Source: MAG-120531 sp002378585
GTDB lineage: Bacteria > Bacteroidota > Bacteroidia > Flavobacteriales > Flavobacteriaceae
Assembly: GCA_937890575.1 (NCBI GenBank)
Contig: CALADZ010000005.1
Coordinates: forward strand, 14,398-78,397
Direction: 5' to 3'
DNA: 64,000 nt
In this document: piece after piece, positions 42,880 through 52,381 of the stretch
How positions within the stretch are numbered: the first letter of the stretch is position 1
Layout: every line of letters begins with the position of its first letter
Notes under the pieces: generated by a model
The model's input: only the letters and a program-made list of their open reading frames with translations
Databases searched by the model: none
Told to the model about the DNA's origin: nothing
Position numbers and translations under genes: made by a program

Positions 42880-44583
42880 CTAGCTTAAACGAATATCTGA
42901 AACAGAACTTCCCGAGGGAATCATCGGGAATACATTTTCCTCATTCTCCACTTTTATCTCCAGAAAATAAGGTGTTTTGGCAGCAACCATTTCCTCGATA
43001 GCCGCTTTCAAATCTGCTCGTTGGTCTACACGCTTGCCGGGTATATAGTACCCTTTAGCGATGGTTACAAAGTCTGGATTGGTCATGACCGTCGAGGCAT
43101 ACCTTGAATCAAAAAATAATTCTTGCCATTGACGCACCATGCCTAGATGTTCATTGTTGAGCACTACTATTTTAACCGCTGCTTGGGTTTGATAGATAGT
43201 TCCTAGCTCTTGAATATTCATTTGAAAACCACCATCACCAATCACTGTGATTACCTCTCGTTCAGGGGCGCCCATCTTGGCTCCAATGGCACTGGGCAAG
43301 GCAAATCCCATAGTTCCTAATCCACCTGAAGTTATAGTGCTCTTGGGCAATGTTTCTTGAGCGTAGCGACAAGCGATCATCTGGTGTTGGCCCACATCCG
43401 TAACAACAATGGCTTGGGATTGGGTAGCTACATTAATTTGTTCAATAACTTCAGCCATACTGATTCCAGGACCAGTTGGGTTCATTTCTTTATCAATAAC
43501 TTCCTTAAACTCAACTTCATATAATTGATCAAAGGAAGATTGCCATTGACTGTGGTTGTTTTCCTGTACTAGTGGAAGTAAGGCCGCTAGAGTTTGTTTG
43601 CAATTGCCCAAAACACCCACATCCACCTTCACATTCTTATTGATTTCGGCTTTATCAATATCAAAATGAATGATTTTCGCTTGTTTGGCATAGGTATTCA
43701 AATCTCCCGTAACCCGGTCATCAAAGCGCATACCAATGGCGATGAGCACATCACACTCGTTGGTCAATACATTGGGAGCATAATTACCGTGCATACCCAC
43801 CATACCTACATTGTGTTTGTGCGCGGTGGGCAATGCGCTTTTTCCCAGTATCGTCCAGGCTGCTGGTATCGTAGTTTTCTCGATAAATGTTTTAAGTTCT
43901 TGCTCGGCATTTCCCAACACAACACCTTGTCCGTAGACAATCATCGGTTTTTTGGCTTCATTAATCAAAGACGCAGCTTGATGGATACACTCCATGTCTA
44001 TCTGAGGCTCAGGCAAATAAGAACGAACATGATCACAGGGTGTGTATTCGAACTCAAAAAGCTCAAATTGCGCATTTTTGGTTATGTCCACCAAAACTGG
44101 TCCGGGTCTACCTGAACGCGCTATATAAAAGGCTTTTGCTAAAATATAGGGGATTTCAGCAGCTTTAGTGATTTGATAATTCCATTTGGTTATCGGCGTA
44201 GATATACCGATGATATCTGTCTCTTGAAAGGCATCTGATCCCAAAAGGTGTCTACCTACTTGTCCCGTAATGCATACCAATGGAGTTGAATCGATTTGGG
44301 CATCAGCAATTCCGGTAACCAAGTTTGTAGCGCCAGGCCCAGATGTAGCCACGGCTACACCTACCTTACCTGTCGCTCGAGCATATCCTTGGGCGGCATG
44401 TGCAGCCCCTTGTTCGTGACGTACCAATACATGCCTCAATCGATCTTGAAATTTATACAGTTCGTCATAAAAGGGCATAATAGCGCCCCCTGGATATCCG
44501 TAAATCAGGTTGACACCTTCTGCCAACAAACAATGAACAATAGCTTCAGCTCCTGATATTTGATTGGGTAATTTTGTTGTCAT
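42880..44583 (-). CDS. ilvB: Acetolactate synthase catalytic subunit
   Basis: This thiamine diphosphate enzyme condenses two pyruvates, or pyruvate with 2-oxobutanoate. The 567-residue protein has the TPP-activating Glu in VRHEQGAAHAAQGYARATG, the GQVGRHLLGSDAFQETDI substrate segment, FAD-domain phrases such as GMRFDDRVTGDL, and the TPP/Mg motif IGDGGFQMNIQELGTI with NNEHLGMVRQWQELFF. Order and length are normal for AHAS. It is between ilvD (4 bases) and ilvN (9 bases), clearly one operon. Confidence 0.97.
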   Translation of the reverse strand: MTTKLPNQISGAEAIVHCLLAEGVNLIYGYPGGAIMPFYDELYKFQDRLRHVLVRHEQGAAHAAQGYARATGKVGVAVATSGPGATNLVTGIADAQIDSTPLVCITGQVGRHLLGSDAFQETDIIGISTPITKWNYQITKAAEIPYILAKAFYIARSGRPGPVLVDITKNAQFELFEFEYTPCDHVRSYLPEPQIDMECIHQAASLINEAKKPMIVYGQGVVLGNAEQELKTFIEKTTIPAAWTILGKSALPTAHKHNVGMVGMHGNYAPNVLTNECDVLIAIGMRFDDRVTGDLNTYAKQAKIIHFDIDKAEINKNVKVDVGVLGNCKQTLAALLPLVQENNHSQWQSSFDQLYEVEFKEVIDKEMNPTGPGISMAEVIEQINVATQSQAIVVTDVGQHQMIACRYAQETLPKSTITSGGLGTMGFALPSAIGAKMGAPEREVITVIGDGGFQMNIQELGTIYQTQAAVKIVVLNNEHLGMVRQWQELFFDSRYASTVMTNPDFVTIAKGYYIPGKRVDQRADLKAAIEEMVAAKTPYFLEIKVENEENVFPMIPSGSSVSDIRLS

Positions 44584-44587
44584 GATC

Positions 44588-46264
44588 CTAAAATTGGTCA
44601 GTGGTGCATCCTTTTGAGGCGGATGAAACTGTTTTGGCGTATTTATACATACTTCCTTTGGATATTTTTAATGCAGGTGCTACCCATTTGGCTCGTCGTT
44701 CAGCCAATTCTTGTTCGGAAACATCCACAGTAATTGTGTTTGTTTTTGCATCGATGGTGATCCGGTCACCATCTTGTACCAAGGCTATGTTGCCTCCGCA
44801 CTGAGCTTCAGGGGCCACGTGTCCTACGACAAATCCATGAGTACCTCCTGAGAATCTACCGTCGGTGATGAGCGCAACTGATTTGCCCAGTCCCGCTCCC
44901 ATAATAGCTGCAGTAGGTTTAAGCATCTCAGGCATTCCAGGACCTCCTTGAGGACCTTCGTAGCGTATAACTACCACATCACCCGCTTGGACTTTTCCTT
45001 GTTGAATACCATCATTAGCGGCATACTCTCCCTCAAATACGCGGGCAGGACCTTGAAAATAGAGGCCTTCTTTGCCTGTGATTTTGGCTACAGCACCCTC
45101 TTGTGCTAGATTACCGAATAAAATCCTGATGTGACCGCTTTCCTTGATCGGTTGATCTAGGGGATAGATTACTTTTTGACCGGGTGTTAAAGAGGGAACT
45201 TCTGCTAGATTTTCAGCGATCGTCTTTCCAGTGACCGTCATGCAGTCACCGTGAAGCATATTATTTTCCAACATAAACTTCATCACAGCAGGTACACCAC
45301 CCACAGCGTGAAGATCTTCCATTAAGTATTGGCCACTAGGTTTTAAATCGGCTAAAAAGGGTGTGTTGTCTGATATTTTTTGAAAATCTTTCAGCGTCCA
45401 GGGTATATCTGCTGCGTGGGCTATAGCCAACATATGCAATACGGCATTGGTTGAACCACCTAAAACAGTGATGACCTTAAATGCGTTTTCCAATGATTTT
45501 TTGGTAACAATATCTTTGGGTTTTAAGTCCTTTTCGATCAACAAGCGCAAAGCTTGCCCAGCGCTTTCTGCATCAGTGATCTTTAGGTCATCGTTGGCCG
45601 GATTTGACGCATTGTATGGCAATGCCATCCCCATTGCTTCAATGGCTGAGGCCATAGTGTTGGCAGTATACATGCCTCCACAGGCACCTGGGCCAGGGCA
45701 AGCATTGAGAATAACTCCTTGATAATCTTCATCGGTAATGGTTCCGGCGACTTTTTCGCCCCAAGCTTCAAAGGCAGAGACAACATCTAATTTTTTTCCA
45801 TGGTAACAGCCAGATGCAATGGTCCCTCCATAAACTAAGATCGAAGGTCGATTGAGTCGCAACATGGCCATTAATGCTCCAGGCATGTTTTTATCACAAC
45901 CAACAACTGGAATCAGTCCGTCGTAGCTCATCGCTTGTACGACTGTCTCCATAGAGTCCGCAATAATATCTCTGGAAGGAAGCGAATAACGCATACCCGA
46001 AGTACCCATCGATATACCATCACTTACGCCAATAGTGTGAAAAATAAGTCCGATCATGTCTGTGTCTTGAACCCCCTTTTTTATTGATTTGGCTAAATCA
46101 TTGAGGTGCATATTACACGGATTCCCTTCGTATCCGGTACTGGCAATACCTATAAAAGGTTTTTTTAAATCTTCAACACTTAATCCCAAAGCGTGCAACA
46201 TAGCTTGAGCAGCGGGTTGTGTTGGATCTTGAGTTACGTTTTTGCTATACTTGTTGAGTTCCAT
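44588..46264 (-). CDS. ilvD: Dihydroxy-acid dehydratase
   Basis: IlvD dehydrates 2,3-dihydroxy acids to 2-oxo acids, the step before the final transaminations to valine and isoleucine. The 558-residue protein has Fe-S cysteines in VVGCDKNMPGALMAM and NACPGPGACGGMYTANTM, GGSTNAVLHMLAIA, the GPQGGPGMPEML segment, and the C-terminal DGRFSGGTHGFVVGHVAPEA. It is the first gene of the minus-strand ilv operon and has an upstream promoter match. No leader peptide rich in branched-chain codons was seen in its short leader. Confidence 0.97.
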   Translation of the reverse strand: MELNKYSKNVTQDPTQPAAQAMLHALGLSVEDLKKPFIGIASTGYEGNPCNMHLNDLAKSIKKGVQDTDMIGLIFHTIGVSDGISMGTSGMRYSLPSRDIIADSMETVVQAMSYDGLIPVVGCDKNMPGALMAMLRLNRPSILVYGGTIASGCYHGKKLDVVSAFEAWGEKVAGTITDEDYQGVILNACPGPGACGGMYTANTMASAIEAMGMALPYNASNPANDDLKITDAESAGQALRLLIEKDLKPKDIVTKKSLENAFKVITVLGGSTNAVLHMLAIAHAADIPWTLKDFQKISDNTPFLADLKPSGQYLMEDLHAVGGVPAVMKFMLENNMLHGDCMTVTGKTIAENLAEVPSLTPGQKVIYPLDQPIKESGHIRILFGNLAQEGAVAKITGKEGLYFQGPARVFEGEYAANDGIQQGKVQAGDVVVIRYEGPQGGPGMPEMLKPTAAIMGAGLGKSVALITDGRFSGGTHGFVVGHVAPEAQCGGNIALVQDGDRITIDAKTNTITVDVSEQELAERRAKWVAPALKISKGSMYKYAKTVSSASKGCTTDQF

Positions 46265-46296
46265 AGTTAAATTTCAAGGACTGTGTCATCAAAAAT

Positions 46297-46332
46297 CAAA
46301 GGTATAAGATTGAGGAAACCCAGGAAGACAAA
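46297..46332 (-). promoter_or_regulatory. ilv operon promoter (TTTG ... TACCTTTG)
   Basis: On the minus strand TACCTTTG (plus 46297-46304) matches TAnnTTTG exactly. A TTTG (plus 46329-46332) lies 24 bases upstream, slightly long. The leader to the ilvD ATG at 46264 would be about 30 bases. The rest of the 178-base gap to comM holds only an AT-rich weak hairpin (46383-46407). Confidence 0.42.
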
Positions 46333-46442
46333 CTTAAAATTTACGCTATTTTCAAAGCCCTTTTAAGTCATGTATCATATTGAAAATCAAATAAATGAAT
46401 TGATTTTTTTCACATATTCAGAATTTAATTTCTCCGTGAATT

Positions 46443-47954
46443 TTATTCAAAATATTCATCGAGCGATCTGTATTGTAACGCTTCGTAAATATGATCTAGG
46501 TTCACGCGTTCTTGTTGTTCCAGATCAGCAATGGTTCTTGACACCTCATATAACATCGCCTGAGTGCGTATGGAGTACTTTTTCTGAGTCATATAGTGTA
46601 CCCAAAAAGATTTAATTTCTCGATTGTTTTCCACGTGTTGCCACCAGGTGTTTGGCTGGTTACCCACTTGAGCCAAACGCATTTTGCGAAACTGACAACT
46701 TTTTTCAATGCGTTCATACACTAGAGAAGAGCTAGGTCCAATGGGTGCCTCAAGTAAATCTTCCTGAGGCAGTTTGGGGATGTCAATTTGAAGGGGTATT
46801 CGGTCCAATAGTGGTTTTGAGATCTTATTTCTATAGGATTTATCCCGATGCTCATCCCTATTTACTTGTTTGTTGGATTCTGTTTCCCCAATGGATCTGA
46901 AAGGACTTGGATTCATGCTAGCTATCAAGGTAAATGAAGCTGGTAGCTCTATATGATACGACCCTCGGGCCAATATAATTTTTTGCGATTCCAGTGGCTG
47001 TCGCAATCCCTCCAAGACACTTTTCTTGAATTCCGGTAACTCATCTAAATACAAAACACCTCGATGTGCTAGGGAAGCTTCGCCAGGTATCATAGGGTTG
47101 CCACCACCTAACATTCCAGCGTTGGTACAGTGATGGTGTGGTTGTCTAAATGGTCTTTGATGGTTAAGAATTCCAAAAACTTGATTTAGTCTGGAGGAAT
47201 ACACTTGGGTTACTTCTTGGATTTCTTGGTCACTCATTTTAGGAAGAATACCTGTAACTGATTTAGCGAGTAATGTTTTTCCCACACCAGGAGGACCCAT
47301 CATCAACAGGTGATGATTTCCCACGCAAGAAATTTCCAAGACCCTTTTGGCTACCATTTGACCCCTGATTTGAGACAGATCAACCTCGGTGATTCGTTGA
47401 TCCGACTGCCTAATCTTGTTGGGTTTCTCTGGTTTAAGCCACGTTCCGCCCATCAGAAAAGAAGTGATTTGTGATAAGTGTTTAGCTCCATACACCTCAA
47501 TTCCATCAACCAGTGAGGCCTCTTGAATGTTTTCCCAAGGAACGATGATTCCCTTTAAACCATGACGCATAGCGCACTTGGCCATGGATAGAGTTCCGGG
47601 AACGGGCAATATACTTCCGTCAAGAGACAATGCGCCGACAATCATTAACCGCGCCAGCTGATCCGTGATCAATTGACCAGAACTCTGTAAAATACCCAAA
47701 GCTATAGGCAAATCAAACCCCGTTCCCTGCTTTCGTATATCCGCTGGTGTCAGGTTGATGGTCATTCTTTTCACCATCATTTTTAAACCACATGATTTAA
47801 GTGCGGCGGCTATACGGTATTGACTTTCGCGAACAGCCCTGTCTGGCATGCCCACTAAATGATAACCTACACCTCGATCAGCTTGTACTTCTACAGTAAT
47901 CAATTCAGCATCAATACCCTTAATCGCTCCTGTAAATCCTTTACACAACATCAT
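46443..47954 (-). CDS. YifB/ComM-family AAA ATPase (Mg-chelatase-like)
   Basis: The ComM helicase promotes branch migration during natural transformation. The 503-residue protein has the N-terminal ChlI domain (GIDAELITVEVQADRGVGYH, LTPADIRKQGTGFDLPIALG), the AAA+ core with MMGPPGVGKTLLAKSVTG (Walker A, about 217-234), RPFRQPHHHCTNAGMLGGG, GEASLAHRGVLYLDELPEF (Walker B), and the C-terminal IRTQAMLYEVSRTIADLEQQ. The two first codons are both ATG; the second (47951) fits related proteins best. The upstream hairpin at 47956-47987 ends in TATTTTTG, which may double as a -7 element. Gene role in competence is from the family, not shown here. Confidence 0.92.
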   Translation of the reverse strand: MMLCKGFTGAIKGIDAELITVEVQADRGVGYHLVGMPDRAVRESQYRIAAALKSCGLKMMVKRMTINLTPADIRKQGTGFDLPIALGILQSSGQLITDQLARLMIVGALSLDGSILPVPGTLSMAKCAMRHGLKGIIVPWENIQEASLVDGIEVYGAKHLSQITSFLMGGTWLKPEKPNKIRQSDQRITEVDLSQIRGQMVAKRVLEISCVGNHHLLMMGPPGVGKTLLAKSVTGILPKMSDQEIQEVTQVYSSRLNQVFGILNHQRPFRQPHHHCTNAGMLGGGNPMIPGEASLAHRGVLYLDELPEFKKSVLEGLRQPLESQKIILARGSYHIELPASFTLIASMNPSPFRSIGETESNKQVNRDEHRDKSYRNKISKPLLDRIPLQIDIPKLPQEDLLEAPIGPSSSLVYERIEKSCQFRKMRLAQVGNQPNTWWQHVENNREIKSFWVHYMTQKKYSIRTQAMLYEVSRTIADLEQQERVNLDHIYEALQYRSLDEYFE

Positions 47955-47955
47955 C

Positions 47956-47987
47956 CAAAAATAGTAGAGTCGCCAAAAGCGACTCTA
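47956..47987 (-). terminator. Terminator of the tilS-dsbD-acylase run
   Basis: A 9-bp stem, TAGAGTCGC (plus 47965-47973) with GCGACTCTA (47979-47987), has a 5-base loop and is followed on the minus strand by CTATTTTTGG. It lies 29 bases after the acylase gene. The T-run also reads TATTTTTG, an exact -7 match one base before the comM start, so the site may be both terminator and promoter part. Confidence 0.65.
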
Positions 47988-48015
47988 ATAAAACGATAAA
48001 CGATGTAACCTATCG

Positions 48016-50406
48016 TTAATTGGGTACTAGGTGCAGTCGGGTAGACTGTGCCTTAATTTCGTCCCAATTCATCATCATCAACCTAAATTTTCCCTGATGA
48101 AAAAGATCGGCTTGATCGTTGTAATGCGGTGAAAAAGGATTGCCCGATTGACCAGTAGGCAGGATACTCATCGAGTGTTCTACATCGTTGAAATCAACAA
48201 TTCTTCGGGTTGAAGGACCGTGATCCACAGCGTTATAGACAGAACCTGTATATTTAAAGGCCATATTGTTAATGACCTCCCTAGAACCTGTCGCGGCATA
48301 AGGACCTACATTAAACAAAGGTGCCAAAATAGAGATGCTTCCCAAGGGATGACCATGGGTTACTGTATGCACTTTTGACCACTGCCATTTTTTTGGATTA
48401 CTACCTAACTCTTGGGAAAGAGCGATCATTGCCCGATCAAAAGAACGTCTCAACAAATCCGACTTAGTCTCTTTTTCCTGAGTGTTTACGTCGTCAAACC
48501 ACACAGAATTGATTTTATAAGTCAATGGGCGAACTAACCGTTTGGCAAAGTGGGTATTTAAAAATTGAGAGAAATTATCGGGCCCTAATTCATCTGAAAA
48601 CACAGAAGACAACCACTCGTATTCCCAACGGTGAAAAAATGCCGGCGCCAATTCTTCCAGACCATAACTCCCCTCCCACTGTTTTAAAATGCCGACCACC
48701 TGATTAGCCTCAGGAGATAAGTCCCGTTGATCCATTTGCTTCAGCCATTGGTTCACCAGTTCTGCAGTAACTGAGGAGGTATCATCAAACATCATTTCAG
48801 CCACCTGTTCTTTATCCCATTTTTTATCATTGTTCAACAGTTGGTCAATTCTTCTTGCCCTTGAATCTGGTGCGTAATAGCCAGGAAATAATACGCCATC
48901 CATAGTGGATGTTGCGTTATTGGCCGTAAAAACGTAATGACTCTCAGGATTAATTGATTGTGGATTGTTGTCAAAGGGATATAAGTTGATGTGACTGTCC
49001 TTAGTGGTCACCCCAGTTTTGATAAAATGTGGGGCAATAGAGTCTGTAGTACTGTATAACTGACCAATAGCCCACCAGGCTATATTATCGTGTTGATCTC
49101 CATACATCATGTTCAAACCCGGCGCTTTTATTTCATGTAAATGACTGGCAAATTCAGCTATATCCTGTGCATGTTGCAATGCGTAAAGCGACTTTATAAC
49201 ATCAAATTCCATTTGGGTATAGACCCAATTAGAAGCGATTACCTCACGCTCAAAACCATTGGTTAACAAATCAGAAATCACCGGTCCGTGATGCGTATCC
49301 TTAACCTCCAATATCCTCGGATTTTCTTCGCCTTTTACATGAATTTCATAACGGCGTTTGCCAAAGTCTGTCCAACCCCGATCGGTTAAGTATTGTTCTG
49401 GATTATTGGGGTTTACTTTTTCTTGATAAAGATCTAAGTCGTCATTTTCAAACATAGTCAACCCATTAGCGTATTTTTTATTATGCGCTAAAAGTGGAAT
49501 AGGAACTCCAGCAATATGGTATCCATATTTCTCATAATTGGGTGTTTTGATATGGGCCTCATACCAAACGGAAGGTGAGGAAAACCCGATATGAGGATCA
49601 TTGGCCAAAATAACTTTACCTCCTACTGTTTTCTCAGGACCTAAAACCCATGAATTGCTTCCGATAAAACTGGGTACCGGCAATTGATTCATCGCTTGAT
49701 CAATCCACTGAATCATGGCCAATGCGTCTGGTTGATCAGGCTGACCACTATGAGGGATTTGCAAATATTGATCGTCGTATTCCAGGGCTAAATCTTCTAA
49801 ATAATCTTGACCTAGCGTGTTATTAATGTAAGTGATCATAGGATCTGTTCTATGACCTATGGCAAAACTAAAAGCCATGTACCCCAACGAATTGTATACA
49901 TCCAAAATCGTAAAGGGTCTCTTTTTAACCCCAGTTAAATAAAACTCGATGGGTGTTGGACCGTTTTCCTGAAATTGATTGATCCCAGATAGATAAGCTT
50001 CTATTAACTGAAACTCTGGATCAGTTGATTTGAGCTGGTCGACCTGTTTTTGTGAATTTTCTTGAATACCCAGCGTCAGAAAAAGCTGATCTGTGGCCAA
50101 AGCTCGTTCACCAAAAAGGGCAGACAATTCCCCACGAGCGATCCGTCTGAGCAGCTCCATCTGCCATAGTCGGTCTTGTGCATGAACATATCCCAGGGCT
50201 ACGGCAGCATCCAATTCATTTTCTGCCTCGATATGGGGGACACCGTAATCATCAAAATAGACCGAAACGGGCGTATTCACTCCATCGAGTGTTAGCGTCC
50301 CCTCATAGGCAGGCTTTAAGCTTCTCGTCCAAACATATACCCCAAGGGCCAATACACCTAATGTCAAAAAAAAATACCCCAGTAGTTTAATCGCTTTGCG
50401 CTTCAT
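48016..50406 (-). CDS. Penicillin acylase family N-terminal-nucleophile hydrolase
   Basis: This 796-residue precursor belongs to the Ntn amidases that cut themselves into alpha and beta chains. The N-terminus has a single hydrophobic segment (KLLGYFFLTLGVLALGVYVW), an anchor or signal. The alpha chain contains VYFDDYGVPHIEAENELDAA and LGYVHAQDRLWQMELLRRIA. The new N-terminal Ser of the beta chain follows Gly in GSNSWVLGPEKT (about residue 224), and ILANDPHIGFSSPSVWYEA supports the oxyanion site. Real substrates of environmental members may be acyl-homoserine lactones or other acyl amides; none can be read from sequence. It starts 1 base after dsbD ends, so it is in one transcript with dsbD. 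Confidence 0.9.
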   Translation of the reverse strand: MKRKAIKLLGYFFLTLGVLALGVYVWTRSLKPAYEGTLTLDGVNTPVSVYFDDYGVPHIEAENELDAAVALGYVHAQDRLWQMELLRRIARGELSALFGERALATDQLFLTLGIQENSQKQVDQLKSTDPEFQLIEAYLSGINQFQENGPTPIEFYLTGVKKRPFTILDVYNSLGYMAFSFAIGHRTDPMITYINNTLGQDYLEDLALEYDDQYLQIPHSGQPDQPDALAMIQWIDQAMNQLPVPSFIGSNSWVLGPEKTVGGKVILANDPHIGFSSPSVWYEAHIKTPNYEKYGYHIAGVPIPLLAHNKKYANGLTMFENDDLDLYQEKVNPNNPEQYLTDRGWTDFGKRRYEIHVKGEENPRILEVKDTHHGPVISDLLTNGFEREVIASNWVYTQMEFDVIKSLYALQHAQDIAEFASHLHEIKAPGLNMMYGDQHDNIAWWAIGQLYSTTDSIAPHFIKTGVTTKDSHINLYPFDNNPQSINPESHYVFTANNATSTMDGVLFPGYYAPDSRARRIDQLLNNDKKWDKEQVAEMMFDDTSSVTAELVNQWLKQMDQRDLSPEANQVVGILKQWEGSYGLEELAPAFFHRWEYEWLSSVFSDELGPDNFSQFLNTHFAKRLVRPLTYKINSVWFDDVNTQEKETKSDLLRRSFDRAMIALSQELGSNPKKWQWSKVHTVTHGHPLGSISILAPLFNVGPYAATGSREVINNMAFKYTGSVYNAVDHGPSTRRIVDFNDVEHSMSILPTGQSGNPFSPHYNDQADLFHQGKFRLMMMNWDEIKAQSTRLHLVPN

Positions 50407-50407
50407 A

Positions 50408-52381
50408 TTATGGCTTCTTTAATTCAGTTCCCTTTTTCAACCATTCAAGATACGTTTTTTTATCAGCCAGTTGTATCGGGGGTTGAAGCAGGTTGTATTC
50501 CGTGTCCATCAGTACATAAAACGGTTGCGATACCGCATTGAAATTAATGTTCTGAAAGGTACCCCACTTTTGCCCTACTTTATTGATTTCTTTAATTCGT
50601 CCATTAGGAAATTGAAAAACAAATCGATCTTCTTCAGCTAAATCTTTTCGGTCATCCACATACAAGGAAATCAATACTACCGATTCATTGAGGTATTTGA
50701 ACACTTCAGGATCTGTCCAGACTCCTTCTTCCATTTTACGGCAATTGACACAAGCCCACCCCGTAAAATCTATTAACATGGGCTTTTTTTGCTCGAGAGC
50801 AGCTTGATAACCTTGTTCAAAATCTTTGTAGCAATCCAATCCCAATGGGCAATCGCTGTCGGTTTGGGCCAAGGTGTAGAAGTCAGGTGGTGGAAAACCG
50901 CTTAACGCATTCAACGAAACAGCTTTATTGATTCCAGCAACTAAATAGACACCAAAAATAAAAGACAAGAGCCCTAATACTACCTTTACAGGTTTTCTAG
51001 GATCTTTTGGGCCGTAGGACTTAAATCTGTATAGCCCAATTAGGTAGGCCCCAAGTAAAAAAGCCAGTACGGCCCATATACCCAAGAAAACCTCTCTTTT
51101 TAATAGTCCCCAATGGCCTACTAAATCAGCATTAGACAAAAACTTAAGCGCTAAACCTAATTCAAGAAATCCGAGCACTACCTTAACATCAGTCATCCAA
51201 CTCCCAGATTTAGGCAAAGACTGTAACATCCCTGGAAATAAGGCAAATAATCCAAATGGCAGAGCTAATGCTACACCAAAACCAAGCATACCTACGGTTA
51301 AATTCCAAGCCACAGAACCTTCCGCCAAAGCAGTTGACCCAAGCAAACCTCCCAATATAGGTCCGGTACACGAAAAGGATACGATGGCCAAGGTTAATGC
51401 CATAAAGAAAATCCCAAGGATCCCTCCTTTTTTGTTGGAAGCATCATCCATTTTGTGGGCCCAGCTGCTGGGCAATGTCAGTTCGTAATAACCAAAAAAT
51501 GAAATGGCAAAGAAGACAAAAATGACAAAGAAGAGGGTGTTTAGCCAAACGTTTGTCGCCATCTGATTGAGAATTTGAGCGTCAACAGAGGCAAAAACAT
51601 GAAAGGGGACACTGAGTAATCCATAAATCATCACAATAAAGAATCCATACCAAAGCGCATGGACAATTCCCTTGGATCTATTGCTGGATTGCTTGGTGAA
51701 AAAAGAGACTGTCAGGGGAATCATCGGAAATACACAAGGGGTTAAAAGGGCAATTAATCCGCCTAAAAATCCCAATGAAAAAATAGTCCAAAGACCTTGT
51801 TCCGTACCCGCAGTTTGATTGTCCGTGGAACTTAACAAGTCTTTGTTTTTTATGGGAAGTATCAGTGATTCGGTTAATGTTCGGTCGCGATCACTCACAG
51901 ATCGTTGAGTTTCTGCTGCTGAATTTCCGTCTGCATTGAAAACAAATTGCTTGTCCACAGGAATACAGACCTCTTGACACAATTGATAAAACAGATCTAC
52001 CTTAACCACATTTAGGTCGGCATTAATTTTTTTAATTTTCTGTTTCCAAATCAGTTCATTGATAAAATAGGTCTCGGTAACCTCAAATACATCACTGTAC
52101 TTCTGCACGGTAGGCCCCTCTTCCAAGTCACCCAATAAAATGAATTCCGTATTCAATCCTGAGTAGGTAAATTCAGCAGGGAGAGAACCATTGGGGTCTG
52201 TATATGCGGAGTAGATATGCCAGTCTGGAGCTATTTTAGCGGTAAACACCAACTCATAGACAGAGTCATTGACCCGATTAATTGCCTGACTCCACTGTAC
52301 TAATTCATCGACCTTTTGCCCATAAAATGTGGCTGTAATCAAAGAAAATGCAAAAAAAACTAACTGTTTAACTGAACGCAT
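50408..52381 (-). CDS. Thiol:disulfide interchange protein DsbD-like
   Basis: DsbD carries electrons from cytoplasmic thioredoxin across the inner membrane to periplasmic disulfide reductases. From the ATG at 52381 it has 657 residues: signal peptide (VKQLVFFAFSLITATFYG), DsbD-alpha-like domain with CQEVCIP, a membrane core of about eight segments with ALLTPCVFPMIPLTVSFF and SFSCTGPILGGLLGS (the paired cysteines), and a C-terminal thioredoxin-like domain with WACVNCRKMEEGVW (CxxC) and SQPFYVLMD. An in-frame GTG at 52414 would add a polar tail before the signal peptide, so the ATG is preferred. It starts 22 bases inside the end of tilS. Confidence 0.92.
   Translation of the reverse strand: MRSVKQLVFFAFSLITATFYGQKVDELVQWSQAINRVNDSVYELVFTAKIAPDWHIYSAYTDPNGSLPAEFTYSGLNTEFILLGDLEEGPTVQKYSDVFEVTETYFINELIWKQKIKKINADLNVVKVDLFYQLCQEVCIPVDKQFVFNADGNSAAETQRSVSDRDRTLTESLILPIKNKDLLSSTDNQTAGTEQGLWTIFSLGFLGGLIALLTPCVFPMIPLTVSFFTKQSSNRSKGIVHALWYGFFIVMIYGLLSVPFHVFASVDAQILNQMATNVWLNTLFFVIFVFFAISFFGYYELTLPSSWAHKMDDASNKKGGILGIFFMALTLAIVSFSCTGPILGGLLGSTALAEGSVAWNLTVGMLGFGVALALPFGLFALFPGMLQSLPKSGSWMTDVKVVLGFLELGLALKFLSNADLVGHWGLLKREVFLGIWAVLAFLLGAYLIGLYRFKSYGPKDPRKPVKVVLGLLSFIFGVYLVAGINKAVSLNALSGFPPPDFYTLAQTDSDCPLGLDCYKDFEQGYQAALEQKKPMLIDFTGWACVNCRKMEEGVWTDPEVFKYLNESVVLISLYVDDRKDLAEEDRFVFQFPNGRIKEINKVGQKWGTFQNINFNAVSQPFYVLMDTEYNLLQPPIQLADKKTYLEWLKKGTELKKP

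Noticed and set aside
43594..44115. 173-codon open frame opposite ilvB
   Set aside because: It is antisense to a clearly conserved enzyme and has no recognisable family features; a shadow frame.
46383..46407. Hairpin AAAATCAA/TTGATTTT between comM and ilvD as a comM terminator
   Set aside because: The stem is almost all A-T, and on the comM strand only a short T-run follows. Too weak to call.
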